A DNA stretch of 64,000 nucleotides from Aeromicrobium massiliense JC14 (GCF_000312105.1 NZ_HE978636.1:1137141-1201140); one strand, 5' to 3'; positions 52,884 to 62,258 are shown, numbered from the stretch's first letter. Numbers and translations are program-made. The notes: generated by a model from the sequence alone, not told the origin.

Positions 52884-54466
52884 CGCTCGCTCCCCAGCAC
52901 GGCCTCGACGTACGGGCTGCGGTCGAGCGTCTCGGCGGCCGCGCGCTCGGTCAGCGAGAACAGGGGCCCGGCCAGCACGGTGAGCGCCAGGCCCACCACC
53001 ACGAGCAGCAGCGTCGGCACCGCCATGCTGCGCGGCAGGCGGGTGTCCTCGACCGCCTCGACGATGTCGGACGTGCGCAGGTCGCCGGCCGCCGGCCGGC
53101 CGTGGCCGTGCAGCGAGTCGGTGTGGTCGCGGTCGACCGTCTCCTCGGGCATGGGCTGCCAGAACGCGCGGTTCCAGGCCTTCGCGACCGCCCACAGCGT
53201 CAGCAGGCTGGTCGCGATGGCGACGCCGATGGCGAGCGCGGGCAGGAAGCCGGGCAGGTCCGCGGTGGCCTGGACGAGCGCGAGCTTGCCCAGGAACCCC
53301 GACAGCGGTGGGATGCCGGCCAGGTTCATGGCGGGGACGAAGAACATCACCGCCAGCACCGGGGCCGCACGGGCGAGACCGCCGAGCTTGTCCAGGCTGG
53401 TGGTGCCGCTGCGGTACTCGATGAGTCCCGCGACCAGGAACAGCGTGGTCTGCACCGTGATGTGGTGGGCGACGTAGAAGATCGAGCCGGTCAGGCCGAG
53501 CTCGGTGCCCACGGCCACGCCGAGCAGCATGTAGCCGATGTGGCTGACCAGCGTGAACGAGAGCAGACGCTTGATGTCGGACTGCGCGACGGCGCCGAGG
53601 ATGCCGATCAGCATCGTCAGGATCGCGGCCCACATCAGCAGGTCGTTCATGCCCGAGTCGGGGAAGATCAGCGTCTGGGTGCGGATGATCGCGTAGACGC
53701 CGACCTTGGTGAGCAGGCCGGCGAACACGGCGGTGACCGGCGCCGGTGCGGTCGGGTAGGAGTCGGGCAGCCACGCCGACATCGGAAAGACGGCCGCCTT
53801 GATCGCGAACACCGAGAGCAGCAGCAGCTGCAGCACGTGCTGCACGGGCAGCGAGACGTCCGGCATGCGCAGCGCGAGCTCGGCGAAGTTGACCGTGCCG
53901 CAGGCGGCGTAGACGCACGCGATGGCGACCAGGAACAGCACCGACGACAGCAGGCTGACGACGATGTAGATCGTGCCCGCCCGCACGCGGGCGTCGGTGC
54001 CGCCGAGCGTGATGAGCACGTACGACGAGACGAGCAGGATCTCGAAGCCGACGAACAGGTTGAACAGGTCGGCCGAGAGGAAGGCGTTGGAGACGCCGGC
54101 GCTCAGCACCAGGAACGTCGGGTGGAACACCGACAGCGGAGTCGCCCGGCCGTACTCGGCCACGCCCTGGCCCAGCGAGTACAGCAGGACGCACAGGGTG
54201 ACGACGGCCGAGACGAGCAGCAACAGGGCCGACAATCGGTCGGCGACCAGGCTGATGCCGATGCCCGCCGGCCACCCGCCGACGTCCACCGACTGCGGCC
54301 CGACGGTGTCGGCGCGGTGCAGCAGGAACCCGGCCACGGCGACGACGAGCGCCAGCACGATCACGGAGACGAGACGCTGGGCGGCGGCCGAGCGGCCCAG
54401 CACGAGGCACAGCCCCGCGCCGAGCAGCGGCATGATCACCGGCAGCAGCACGACCTGGTCGATCAC
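52880..54466 (-). CDS. mnhD: Na+/H+ antiporter subunit D
   Basis: This subunit has 528 aa and about 14 transmembrane segments, homologous to complex I NuoM/NuoN. FVGFEILLVSSYVLITLGG carries the key Glu of helix 5 (about residue 130), and AIKAAVFPMSAWLPDSYPTAP the Lys of helix 7 (about 220). A polar loop near 430-470 is extra. GTG at 54466 overlaps the mnhC stop (GTGA). Confidence 0.94.
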   Translation of the reverse strand: MIDQVVLLPVIMPLLGAGLCLVLGRSAAAQRLVSVIVLALVVAVAGFLLHRADTVGPQSVDVGGWPAGIGISLVADRLSALLLLVSAVVTLCVLLYSLGQGVAEYGRATPLSVFHPTFLVLSAGVSNAFLSADLFNLFVGFEILLVSSYVLITLGGTDARVRAGTIYIVVSLLSSVLFLVAIACVYAACGTVNFAELALRMPDVSLPVQHVLQLLLLSVFAIKAAVFPMSAWLPDSYPTAPAPVTAVFAGLLTKVGVYAIIRTQTLIFPDSGMNDLLMWAAILTMLIGILGAVAQSDIKRLLSFTLVSHIGYMLLGVAVGTELGLTGSIFYVAHHITVQTTLFLVAGLIEYRSGTTSLDKLGGLARAAPVLAVMFFVPAMNLAGIPPLSGFLGKLALVQATADLPGFLPALAIGVAIATSLLTLWAVAKAWNRAFWQPMPEETVDRDHTDSLHGHGRPAAGDLRTSDIVEAVEDTRLPRSMAVPTLLLVVVGLALTVLAGPLFSLTERAAAETLDRSPYVEAVLGSER

Positions 54467-54891
54467 TGGTCGGCACCTTCCTCGTCGAGCACGGCGCCGG
54501 GCGCGGCCTCCTCGAACGTCGATGAGACCTCGTCGCGCTCGGCCCGCCGGCGGATCAGGTCGTCCTCGACGTCGTCCTGGACGTCGTCGGTGCCACGCAG
54601 CTGCCAGGCGCGGTAGGCCAGCGCGAGGCCGAACGCGGTGGTGCCGAGTGTGATGACGATGGCCGTCAGCGCCATCGCCTGGGGGAGCGGGTCGGCCATC
54701 TCGTCGTCGCTGAGCCCGACGATCGGCGGTGCCCCCGCGGGCCCGGACACGAGCAGCAGCAGGATGTTGACCGCGTTGCCGAGCAGCACGAAGCCGACCA
54801 GGATGCGCGACAGGCTGCGCTCGAGGATGAGCGTCACGCCGCACGCCACGAGCACGCCGACCAGCAGCACCAGCGTCAGGCTCGGGCTCAT
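54463..54891 (-). CDS. mnhC: Na+/H+ antiporter subunit C
   Basis: This subunit has 142 aa and three helices, related to NuoK: GVTLILERSLSRILVGFVLLGNAVNILLLL lies near residues 18-47, followed by PLPQAMALTAIVI. The C-terminal ~35 residues form an acidic tail. Its ATG and RBS (GGAGGT) are supplied by the repeat element that separates it from mnhA. Confidence 0.93.
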   Translation of the reverse strand: MSPSLTLVLLVGVLVACGVTLILERSLSRILVGFVLLGNAVNILLLLVSGPAGAPPIVGLSDDEMADPLPQAMALTAIVITLGTTAFGLALAYRAWQLRGTDDVQDDVEDDLIRRRAERDEVSSTFEEAAPGAVLDEEGADQ

Positions 54892-54986
54892 GGGCGCACC
54901 TCCGTGGAGAAGGGCGCACGGTACGGAGGCCCGCCCATGAGCGTGCTGGTCGTTCGCTCGCTGCGCTCGCTCATGGGCGCACCTCC
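54886..54986 (-). repeat. Start-site repeat element inside the mnh operon
   Basis: The 18 bases at 54886-54903 (GGAGGTGCGCCCATGAGC on the minus strand) recur exactly at 54969-54986, 83 bp apart. Between them lies sequence like that at 27266-27350, including AGCGAGCGCAGCGAGCGA and CCGTACCGTGCGC. Removing one unit would restore a direct mnhA-mnhC ATGA overlap. Confidence 0.82.
54888..54974 (-). CDS. 28-codon mini-ORF of the start-site repeat element
   Basis: It reads MSERSERTTSTLMGG then PPYRAPFSTEVRP. Its ATG overlaps the mnhA stop (ATGA), and its own stop overlaps the mnhC ATG (ATGA), so it is wedged in a coupled chain. It is similar to the mini-ORF at 27267-27350. Confidence 0.45.
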   Translation of the reverse strand: MSERSERTTSTLMGGPPYRAPFSTEVRP

Positions 54987-57826
54987 TCTCGGTCGGCCTC
55001 GTCGGCCGCGTCGCGCTCGTCGTCGTGGTCGGTCTCGATGTCCTTGTCGATGCCGCCGCCGAGGCTGCGCAGCACGTCCAGGGCCAGGCCGACGACCACC
55101 AGGTAGACGCCGATGTCGAAGAACACCGAGGTCACCAGGTGCAGCGTGCCGAGCACCGGGATGTGGACGTCGACGATCGCGCTCTGCAGCACGCCCCCAC
55201 CGAGCAGCGTCGGCAGCAGCCCGGACGCGGCGGCGAGCGCCAGGCCCAGGCCCAGCACGACACCGGCGTCGATGGGCGCGGCTGCGTCGAGCTCGCGGCG
55301 TCCACCGGCCAGGTAGCGCAGCATGAGGGCCAGGCCGGCGACCAGTCCGCCGGCGAAGCCGCCGCCGGGCAACTCGTGCCCGACGAGCGCGAGGTAGACC
55401 GAGAACACGATCACGGCGTGGAAGATCAGCCGGGTCACCACCTCGAACACGATCGAGCGACGCTCGGGCGGCAGGCTCGGGTTGCGCAGCCAGGCCGAGT
55501 CGTGGCCCGGCTTGCGGGTGGTCGGCAGGGTGGCGCGGTCGGTGATGAGGAAGATCAGGCTGGCGATGCCGGTGGCGGCGACGACGAGCACGGACAGCTC
55601 GCCGAGCGTGTCCCAGGCGCGGATGTCGACCAGCGTGACGTTGACGATGTTCGAGCCGCCGCCGTACTCCTTGGCCGGCTTGGCGAAGCCGTCGGAGATC
55701 GGGTCGGCCACGCGGGCACCGGACGCCACGTAGGCGAGCCCGGCGACGAGGGCGCCGCTCATGACGCCGATGGCCACCCGCACCCAGCGCGAGAGCGTGA
55801 ACGGGCGGGTCGAGAAGTGCTGGGGGAGCCGGCGCAGCACGAGCACGAACGTGACGAGCACGAAGGTCTCCACGAGCACCTGGGTCAGCGCCAGGTCGGG
55901 CGCGCCGTGCAGGTCGAAGAGCAGCGCCGTGCCGTAGCCGGTGATGCCGGCCAGCAGCACCGCGCGCAGGCGGCGGCGCGACCGGACGGTCATGACGGCG
56001 GCGACGGCCATGACGACCGCGACGACCACCTGGGCGGGGGAGTCGGCCACCCGCACGTCGACCGGCTCCCAGGCCAGCACGAGCGCCGTGCCGGGGACGG
56101 CGGCGACGACGACGAGGATCGAGCCGAGGTAGAAGGGCAGTGAGCCTCGCTGCGTGCGTCCGGTCAGCTCGATGGCCAGGCGGTCGACGCCGCGCAGGAC
56201 GAGCTGGTAGCCGCGCTCGGCGTCCGGCATCGGCACGCGGTCGACGACCGCGTGCTGGACGGCGGCCACGGGGTGCCGGGCGACGAACAGCGCGACGCCG
56301 AGCACGAGCACCAGCGCCGACAGCACGAGCGGCACCGTGACGCCGTGCCACAGGGTCAGCTCGGGCTCGTGCGCGCCGGCCGGGAAGGCGTCCGCGTACG
56401 GCGCGAGCAGCTCGGTGAGCGGCCCGCCCATGAGGCCGAGCACCACGCTGGCGACGGCGAGCACCGCCGGAGAGGCGACGAGCCAGCGGCCGGGACGCTT
56501 GACCGAGCACGGGTCGACGCCCGGCGCCGGACCGAACACGCCCCACACGAAGCGGGCCGCGTAGGCGACGGTCAGCACCGAGCCGACGGTGAGGCCGGCC
56601 AGCGTCAGGGGGCCGGCGACGTGCCAGCCGAGGTCATGACCGAGGTCCTCGGCGGCGGCGAACGCGGCCTCCTTGGACAGGAAGCCGAGCAGCGGCGGCA
56701 CGCCGGCCATCGAGCCGGCGCTGACGGCGGCGACGACCATGAGCAGCGGCATCCGGCGGTGCAGCCCGGTGAGCTGGCGGATGTCACGGGTGCCGGTGGA
56801 GCGGTCGACGACGCCGACCACCATGAACAGGGCGGCCTTGAACAGCGCGTGGCCGAGCACCAGGGCCAGCCCCGCGAGTGCCGCCGAGCGCGTCCCGAGC
56901 CCGACGAGGGTCATGAGGAAGCCGAGCTGGCTGACGGTGCCGTAGGCGAGCAGCAGCTTCGCGTCGTACTGGCGCAGCGCCCGCAGGCCGCCGACCACCA
57001 TCGTGAGCAGGCCCAGCGACACCAGCACCGCCCGCCACCCGGGGGTGTCGGCGTAGGCGGGGGCGAGCAGCGCGACCAGGAAGATGCCGGCCTTCACCAT
57101 CGCCGCGGCGTGCAGGTAGGCGCTCACCGGCGTCGGCGCGGCCATGGCGCCCGGCAGCCAGAAGTGGAACGGGATCAGCGCCGACTTCGAGATCGCGCCG
57201 ACCAGCACCAGCATGATCGCGACGGTGACGAGCGTCCCGGAGGCCGGCGGGTCGGCCACGAGGGCGGTGGCCGAGTAGGTGCCGGCGTGCTCGCCGAGCA
57301 GGATGAAGCCGACCAGCATCGCCAGGCCGCCGAACGTGGTGACCAGCAGGGCGGTCATGGCCGCGCGCCGGTTCGCGCTGCGCTCGGGGTTGTGGCCCAC
57401 GAGCAGGTACGACAGGACGGTCGTCAGCTCCCAGAACACGTAGAGCAGGAGCAGGTTGTCGGACAGGACGAGCCCGAGCATCGCGCCGGCGAAGGCGACG
57501 AAGACGGCCGAGAAGCGCCACAGGCCCGGGTCGCCGGCACGGAAGTAGCTCGTGCAGTAGACGAGCACCAGCGCGCCGATGCCGGTGACCAGCAGCGCGA
57601 GCGTCCAGCGCAACGGGTCGAGCGCGAGGCTCACGTCGAGCCCGAGGGTGCCGATCCAGGTGTGGTGCTCCAGATCCGTCCCGTCGGGACGGCCGTGCAC
57701 CAGCAGCCACACGAACCCGCCGGCGGGCACCAGCGCCAGCACCGGGAACGTGCCGCGATGCAGGTAGCGGACCAGGACAGGGGCCACCGCTGCGGCGAGG
57801 AAGTGGAGCGTCAGCAGCGGCAGCAT
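54971..57826 (-). CDS. mnhA: Na+/H+ antiporter subunit A with fused B domain
   Basis: This subunit has 951 aa. The first ~500 residues are NuoL/MrpA-like (YVFWELTTVLSYLLVGH with the conserved Glu, about 135-150; KSALIPFHFWLPGAMAAPTP with the Lys, about 215-234). The next ~200 are the MrpA C-terminal part. Residues about 790-925 (IFHAVIVFSVYLALVGHELPG, GGGFAGGLVAG) are the MnhB domain, explaining the absence of a separate mnhB. It is the first gene of the operon; -10 TACCCT (57844-57839). The operon exports Na+ in exchange for H+, giving pH and salt tolerance. Confidence 0.94.
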   Translation of the reverse strand: MLPLLTLHFLAAAVAPVLVRYLHRGTFPVLALVPAGGFVWLLVHGRPDGTDLEHHTWIGTLGLDVSLALDPLRWTLALLVTGIGALVLVYCTSYFRAGDPGLWRFSAVFVAFAGAMLGLVLSDNLLLLYVFWELTTVLSYLLVGHNPERSANRRAAMTALLVTTFGGLAMLVGFILLGEHAGTYSATALVADPPASGTLVTVAIMLVLVGAISKSALIPFHFWLPGAMAAPTPVSAYLHAAAMVKAGIFLVALLAPAYADTPGWRAVLVSLGLLTMVVGGLRALRQYDAKLLLAYGTVSQLGFLMTLVGLGTRSAALAGLALVLGHALFKAALFMVVGVVDRSTGTRDIRQLTGLHRRMPLLMVVAAVSAGSMAGVPPLLGFLSKEAAFAAAEDLGHDLGWHVAGPLTLAGLTVGSVLTVAYAARFVWGVFGPAPGVDPCSVKRPGRWLVASPAVLAVASVVLGLMGGPLTELLAPYADAFPAGAHEPELTLWHGVTVPLVLSALVLVLGVALFVARHPVAAVQHAVVDRVPMPDAERGYQLVLRGVDRLAIELTGRTQRGSLPFYLGSILVVVAAVPGTALVLAWEPVDVRVADSPAQVVVAVVMAVAAVMTVRSRRRLRAVLLAGITGYGTALLFDLHGAPDLALTQVLVETFVLVTFVLVLRRLPQHFSTRPFTLSRWVRVAIGVMSGALVAGLAYVASGARVADPISDGFAKPAKEYGGGSNIVNVTLVDIRAWDTLGELSVLVVAATGIASLIFLITDRATLPTTRKPGHDSAWLRNPSLPPERRSIVFEVVTRLIFHAVIVFSVYLALVGHELPGGGFAGGLVAGLALMLRYLAGGRRELDAAAPIDAGVVLGLGLALAAASGLLPTLLGGGVLQSAIVDVHIPVLGTLHLVTSVFFDIGVYLVVVGLALDVLRSLGGGIDKDIETDHDDERDAADEADREEVRP

Positions 57827-57853
57827 GAGGTTGAGGAAAGGGTATCGGTTCCC

Positions 57854-59035
57854 ATGAAGGCAGGCGAAATCTCGGGAGCCCCGCGACGGAGGCGACGAGG
57901 CTGGGCGACCACCCTGGCCGTCGCGCTCACGGCGGGGCTGCTCGTCACGACAGGCGCGACCGCGCAGGCGGACGTCCCGGTCCGGATGCCCAGCGACCCG
58001 CACGGCCTGCGCGCCCCCGCGCGGCTCACGGGCGCTCTGGACCCGGTGCCGGCGTACGTGCCGCAGTCGTCGTGCTCACCCACGGAGAAGCGTGGTGTCG
58101 CCCGCCTGCGCAAGCTCGTGCTGCGCACGTACGGACGCGGCCACACGGGCGGCAGCGTCCGGCTCTGCAGCGCCGCCGACTCCGAGCACCTCGAGGGCCG
58201 CGCCTGGGACTGGATGCTGAACCCGAGGAGCAAGCGCGACCGCCGGGCCGCCGGCGACTTCCTGGCCTGGCTGACCCGCCGCGACGGCGAGAACGCGCGC
58301 CGGCTGGGGATCATGTACGTCATCTACAACAAGAAGATCTGGGCGTCGTACCGGTCGCAGGACGGCTGGCGGAAGTCCTGGGGTCACGAGGACCACGTGC
58401 ACGTGTCGTTCTCGTGGGACGGGGCCAACGGGCGCACGTCGTTCTGGCGCGGACGCGCCCTCAGCCGTCAGGACCTCGGTCCGTGCGCGTCCTTCACCGG
58501 CACCTTCGCCGCGCTGCCCTCCGGCCGCCGGGTCGGTGACTGCGCGGTGCGTCCGGTGGCGCCGCTGCGCACGTCCCGGCTCGCCGAGCGCGCCTACGGC
58601 CACACCGGCGACGCCGTCCGCATCGGCCAGAAGCTGCTGCGCGTGCGGCAGACCGGCACGTTCGACGCCCGCACCTGGAAGGCCGTGCGCCGCTACCAGA
58701 AGCGTCAGGACCTGCCGGTCACCGGCGTCCTGGACCAGGCGACGTGGGCCTCGCTGAGCCCCGCCCACGTCCGCGCGGACGTGACCGCCGGTCTCACCCG
58801 TCCGGCCGCCGGCCGCCTGGCCAAGGCGCACTTCGTCGACCACGTCCTGGCCAAGGGGCGCTCGGTCGGCCGGGACGTCATCACGCTGCAGGTCGCCCTC
58901 GGCATGCCGCGCTCCCGGGTCAACGGCTACTTCGGCGGCCACACGCGCGTGGCGGTGAAGCGGTTCCAGAAGTCCCGCGGGCTGCGCGCGACCGGGGTCG
59001 TCGACGCGGCGACCTGGAGGGCGTTGCCGTCCTGA
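57854..59035 (+). CDS. Secreted peptidase-like protein with two peptidoglycan-binding domains
   Basis: This exported protein has 393 aa. The signal peptide follows PRRRRRGW and ends near AQADVP (about 40). Residues 75-190 resemble an M15/VanY-like fold: CSAADSEHLEGRAWDWML and GHEDHVHVSFSWDG supply His and Asp residues placed as zinc ligands. Residues ~250-300 and ~340-393 are peptidoglycan-binding helical repeats (TGTFDARTWKAVRRYQK, NGYFGGHTRVAVKRFQK). A cell-wall remodelling role is likely. It is divergent from mnhA with 27 bp between. Confidence 0.87.
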   Translation: MKAGEISGAPRRRRRGWATTLAVALTAGLLVTTGATAQADVPVRMPSDPHGLRAPARLTGALDPVPAYVPQSSCSPTEKRGVARLRKLVLRTYGRGHTGGSVRLCSAADSEHLEGRAWDWMLNPRSKRDRRAAGDFLAWLTRRDGENARRLGIMYVIYNKKIWASYRSQDGWRKSWGHEDHVHVSFSWDGANGRTSFWRGRALSRQDLGPCASFTGTFAALPSGRRVGDCAVRPVAPLRTSRLAERAYGHTGDAVRIGQKLLRVRQTGTFDARTWKAVRRYQKRQDLPVTGVLDQATWASLSPAHVRADVTAGLTRPAAGRLAKAHFVDHVLAKGRSVGRDVITLQVALGMPRSRVNGYFGGHTRVAVKRFQKSRGLRATGVVDAATWRALPS

Positions 59036-59132
59036 GCGCGGCCGGGACCGGGGCGGGTGCACGTGCGCCCGCCCCGGTCCTGCTCCCGCTGCTTGCCGCG
59101 CGCGACCTGCGGTGGCGGGGCACGATGACCGC

Positions 59133-59759
59133 ATGAGCACCGACGACCCCACCCGTCCCGGCGACCCCGGCGTCCCGGGCGTCCCGGGCGACGAGCGCAC
59201 CGACCCGGTCCCGCCCGCCCCGGTCCGCGAGCGCCGGTGGGTCGCGCGGCTGCTGTGGTCGATCGTCCTGGCCGCCCTGCTCGTGGCGCTGATCGTGCTC
59301 GCCGCCGCGACGCTGCCGCAGTGGTGGGCCGAGCGCATCACCGACCGGGTGAACGGCTCGACGTCGTCGGGCATCGCCTGGGGGCTGTTCTACGGATTCG
59401 GCTTCACCCTCGTGCCGCTCCTCGCGATGCTGCTGGTCAACCGCCGGTGGGGACGCCGGGCCGGGGCCGCGATGGTCGTCCTCGCGCTGCTCGTGGCCAC
59501 GCCCAACTGGCTCACCCTCGCCGTCGTGCTCGGCACCAACGACTCCGCCGTCGACGGCCGCGCGCTGATGGAGGCCGACGCGCCCGGCTTCCGCGGAGCC
59601 ACGCTCGCCGGGGCGCTCGTCGCCGTGGCGCTGGTGCTCGTGGCCGCGGCCCTGCTCGGCTCGGCCCGCCGCCGGCGCCGCCAGGTCCACGAGCTGCGTG
59701 ACCAGATCGCCCGCCGCGACGCGCAGGCCCCGCCGGACGGGCCTCGACACACCGCCTGA
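59133..59759 (+). CDS. Unknown three-helix membrane protein
   Basis: This 208 aa protein has a disordered Pro/Asp-rich N terminus (PGDPGVPGVPGDERTDP), then about four hydrophobic segments (45-68, 85-108, 112-135, 160-183) and a basic C-terminal tail (SARRRRRQVHELRDQIARRD). The family is not recognised; similar permease-like proteins are common in the group. CACGAT at 59121-59126 lies 6 nt before the ATG, leaderless layout. Confidence 0.75.
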   Translation: MSTDDPTRPGDPGVPGVPGDERTDPVPPAPVRERRWVARLLWSIVLAALLVALIVLAAATLPQWWAERITDRVNGSTSSGIAWGLFYGFGFTLVPLLAMLLVNRRWGRRAGAAMVVLALLVATPNWLTLAVVLGTNDSAVDGRALMEADAPGFRGATLAGALVAVALVLVAAALLGSARRRRRQVHELRDQIARRDAQAPPDGPRHTA

Positions 59760-59810
59760 CCTGCCGCCTCCTGTCGGTGACCCCACCTAGGTTGCTGGCA
59801 GGAGGTCGAT

Positions 59811-60644
59811 GTGAAGCCGAACGCGTACGACGGATGGTGCGCCACCTGCACGGTGGCGGTGCCCGCGGGCACCGGACGACTGACCGGGGCCTTCGGGAGT
59901 CGCCAGGTCGTGTGCCTGGCCCACGTCCCGGTCGCGCCCGAGCGAGGCCAGCACGACGGTTGGTTCCGGCTCCCGCTCGCCTCCCTCGACTTCGAGACCA
60001 CCGGCGTCGACCCGCACGCCGACCGCGTCGTCAGCTACGCCCTGCTCGGTCCGCACGGCGAGGACGTCGTCGGGCTCGTCGACCCCGGTGTCGAGGTGCC
60101 GGCCGCCGCGTCGGCCGTCCACGGCCTGACCGCCGAGTCGCTGCGCGGTTCGCCCGGCTCGTTCGAGGCGGTCTCGCGCATCGCCGCCTGGGTCCAGTCG
60201 CTCGCCGACGCCGGCGTGGGCCTCGTGGTCTACAACGCCGCCTACGACCTGACGATGCTCCGCGCCGAGTGCGAGCGCTGGGGCGTGCTGCAGCCGGACT
60301 GGTCGCGCCTGCTGGTCGTCGACCCGCTCGTCGTCGACTGGAGCCTGCACCGCGGCACCCTCGGGTCGCGCACGCTCGGCATCGCCTGCGAGTACTACGG
60401 CGTCCGCATCGCCGACGCCCACGACGCCCGGTGCGACGCGGTCGCCGCCCGCGAGGTCGCGGTCGAGATCGGCGCCCGGCACCGTGAGGTCGGCGAGGTC
60501 ACCCTCGAGGCGCTCGTCCACCACCAGCGCGGCTGGTTCGGCGAGCGCGCCGACGACTGGAACGCCTACGCCCGCCGGGCCGGACGCCGGGTCGAGGACC
60601 GCGCCGGCTGGCCGCTCGCGGTGCCCCTGCCTCAGCTGGTCTGA
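59811..60644 (+). CDS. DnaQ-like 3'-5' exonuclease
   Basis: This protein has 277 aa. A short N-terminal zinc-knuckle-like part (CATC ... CLAH, residues 10-38) precedes the exonuclease domain: ExoI LDFETTGVDP (about 59-68), ExoII VVYNAAYDLTML (about 140-151) and ExoIII HDARCDA (about 203-209), with all DEDD-type acids present. It probably acts on single-stranded DNA in repair; the precise role is unknown. GGAGG 5 nt before the GTG and TAGGTT at 59788-59793 indicate a short leader. Confidence 0.9.
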   Translation: MKPNAYDGWCATCTVAVPAGTGRLTGAFGSRQVVCLAHVPVAPERGQHDGWFRLPLASLDFETTGVDPHADRVVSYALLGPHGEDVVGLVDPGVEVPAAASAVHGLTAESLRGSPGSFEAVSRIAAWVQSLADAGVGLVVYNAAYDLTMLRAECERWGVLQPDWSRLLVVDPLVVDWSLHRGTLGSRTLGIACEYYGVRIADAHDARCDAVAAREVAVEIGARHREVGEVTLEALVHHQRGWFGERADDWNAYARRAGRRVEDRAGWPLAVPLPQLV

Positions 60645-60645
60645 C

Positions 60646-61296
60646 CTAGGCGCGCACCGGCACACGCGCGTCGGTGCGCGCTCCCAGCACGCCCGCGGTG
60701 ATCAGCCCGATCGCCAGCGCGTAGGTGAGCATGATCCACATCCCCTCCGGCCGCGGGGTCCACCGGCCCGCCACGTCGAGGGCGATGAGCGCGTCGGACA
60801 GCAGGAACAGCAGGCCACCCGCCGCCGTGACGGGGCCCAGCGCCCAGGCGCAGGCCGCGGTGGTGGTGAGCAGCACCGCGTAGACGGCCACGGGCACGCG
60901 CAGGTCCGGCTCCAGCCCGCTCCACAGCCACGCGACGAGCCCCAGCGCGGCGGCCAGGTACACGGCGCCGACGAGCGGACGGTCGGCCAGCCAGCCGAAC
61001 GCGCCGCGCGAGGCGAAGAAGGTCACGAAGCACACGTGCGCCAGGGCGAACGCGGCCATGCCGGGCAGGAACCACGTGTCGGACGGCGTGAGCTCCAGGA
61101 ACAGGTCGCCGAGGACGCACAGCAGCAGCGCCAGCGCGACGATGCGCGGCCCGCCGGCGGCCAGGACCCAGCCGGCCAGCAGCGGCGCGAGCAGGCACTT
61201 GGTCACCGAGTCCCACGGGGTCGCTCCCGCGACATTCAGCACGAGGTGGACGACGGTGGCGGCGACGAAGGCGAGCGGCCAGGCGACGAGAGGCAT
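60646..61296 (-). CDS. Lysoplasmalogenase-like YhhN membrane protein
   Basis: This 216 aa protein has about eight helices. TKCLLAPLLAGWVLAAGG (about 32-49), LLLCVLGDLFLEL, FLPGMAAFALAHVCF and LLFLLSDALIALD are the YhhN/TMEM86 motifs with the conserved Lys and Asp residues. The family cleaves the vinyl ether of lysoplasmalogens in animals; the bacterial substrate is uncertain. TACGGT (61308-61303) ends 6 nt before the ATG, leaderless layout. Confidence 0.9.
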   Translation of the reverse strand: MPLVAWPLAFVAATVVHLVLNVAGATPWDSVTKCLLAPLLAGWVLAAGGPRIVALALLLCVLGDLFLELTPSDTWFLPGMAAFALAHVCFVTFFASRGAFGWLADRPLVGAVYLAAALGLVAWLWSGLEPDLRVPVAVYAVLLTTTAACAWALGPVTAAGGLLFLLSDALIALDVAGRWTPRPEGMWIMLTYALAIGLITAGVLGARTDARVPVRA

Positions 61297-61369
61297 GGGC
61301 GCACCGTAGCGACGGCCGGTCTCACCGGGGGTCTTGACGACTCCCGGGTCGAGGTCAATACTTAATGAT

Positions 61370-61720
61370 GTGCTTAACCATCAGGAGGACCTCGACAGCG
61401 TCTTCCGTGCCCTCGGCGACGGGACCAGGCGTGCGATCGTCGCGCGGCTGAGCCGTTCGGCGGCGACGGTCAGTGAGCTGGCCGCCCCGTTCGAGATGTC
61501 GTTGCCCGCCGTCCTGCAGCACCTCAAGGTGCTGGAGGCGTCGGGGCTGGTCGCCTCGCAGAAGGTCGGTCGCGTCCGCACGTTCCGGGTCGTCCCGGGC
61601 GCCATGGACGACGCCGGCCGCTGGATCGCAGACGTCCGCACGCCGGCCGAGCGCCTGCTCGACCGGCTCGAGGCACACCTGGACGAGCACGCCCCACCAC
61701 CACCCGAGGAGTCCCCATGA
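61370..61720 (+). CDS. ArsR-family regulator paired with SRPBCC gene
   Basis: This winged-helix regulator has 116 aa. LDSVFRALGDGTRRAIVARLS (8-28), TVSELAAPFEMSLPAVLQHLKVLEASGLV (about 33-61) and the wing VGRVRTFRVVP are typical of the ArsR subgroup that accompanies AHSA1 proteins. GTG at 61370 is preceded by an AT-rich AATACTTAATGAT, with CTTAA repeated at 61361 and 61373, possibly -10 and operator at once. The stop overlaps the next ATG (ATGA). Confidence 0.9.
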   Translation: MLNHQEDLDSVFRALGDGTRRAIVARLSRSAATVSELAAPFEMSLPAVLQHLKVLEASGLVASQKVGRVRTFRVVPGAMDDAGRWIADVRTPAERLLDRLEAHLDEHAPPPPEESP

Positions 61721-62184
61721 GCACCACCACCGAGCGGTCCCAGGCCCACCACACGTTCGTCGTCGAGCGCGACGTCGCCCACCCGGTGGAGCGCGTCTGG
61801 CAGGCGTTCGCCGACCTCGACGCCAAGCGGCGCTGGTGGGGCGGCGGCACCGACGACCTGGAGCTGTCCGAGCTGACCGACGACTTCCGGGTCGGTGGCC
61901 ACGGCACGGACGCCGGGCGGTTCGGCGACGGGCCGGAGCACCGCTTCCACTCCACCTACACCGACATCGTCGAGCACGAGCGGATCGTCTACACCTACGA
62001 CATGTGGATCGACGGCGCGCACATCTCGACGTCGGTGACGACGATCGCGCTCGAGCCCACGCCGGCCGGCACGCGCCTGACCTTCACCGAGCAGGGGGTC
62101 CACCTGGACGGCTTCGACGACGGCACGATGCGCGAGCACGGCACGAACGAGCTGCTGGACGCGCTCGTCGCCTCGCTCGACTGA
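61717..62184 (+). CDS. SRPBCC/AHSA1 domain protein
   Basis: This START-like fold protein has 155 aa. FVVERDVAHPVERVWQAFADLDAKRRWWGGG (about 12-42) opens the domain and RLTFTEQGVHLDGFDDG lies near the end, the common AHSA1 layout. It binds an unknown hydrophobic ligand. Translationally coupled to its ArsR partner, as in many bacteria. Confidence 0.92.
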   Translation: MSTTTERSQAHHTFVVERDVAHPVERVWQAFADLDAKRRWWGGGTDDLELSELTDDFRVGGHGTDAGRFGDGPEHRFHSTYTDIVEHERIVYTYDMWIDGAHISTSVTTIALEPTPAGTRLTFTEQGVHLDGFDDGTMREHGTNELLDALVASLD

Positions 62185-62197
62185 GCCGGGGGAAAGG

Positions 62198-62234
62198 ACG
62201 AGGCCCCCGCACCGTGACGGTGCGGGGGCCTCGT
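62198..62234. terminator. Bidirectional terminator between SRPBCC gene and cspA
   Basis: About 16-18 bp stem: 62198-62215 with 62217-62234, effective loop GTGAC. Confidence 0.8.
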
Positions 62235-62258
62235 GCGTTCAAGCAGCGGCTGCTCGAA

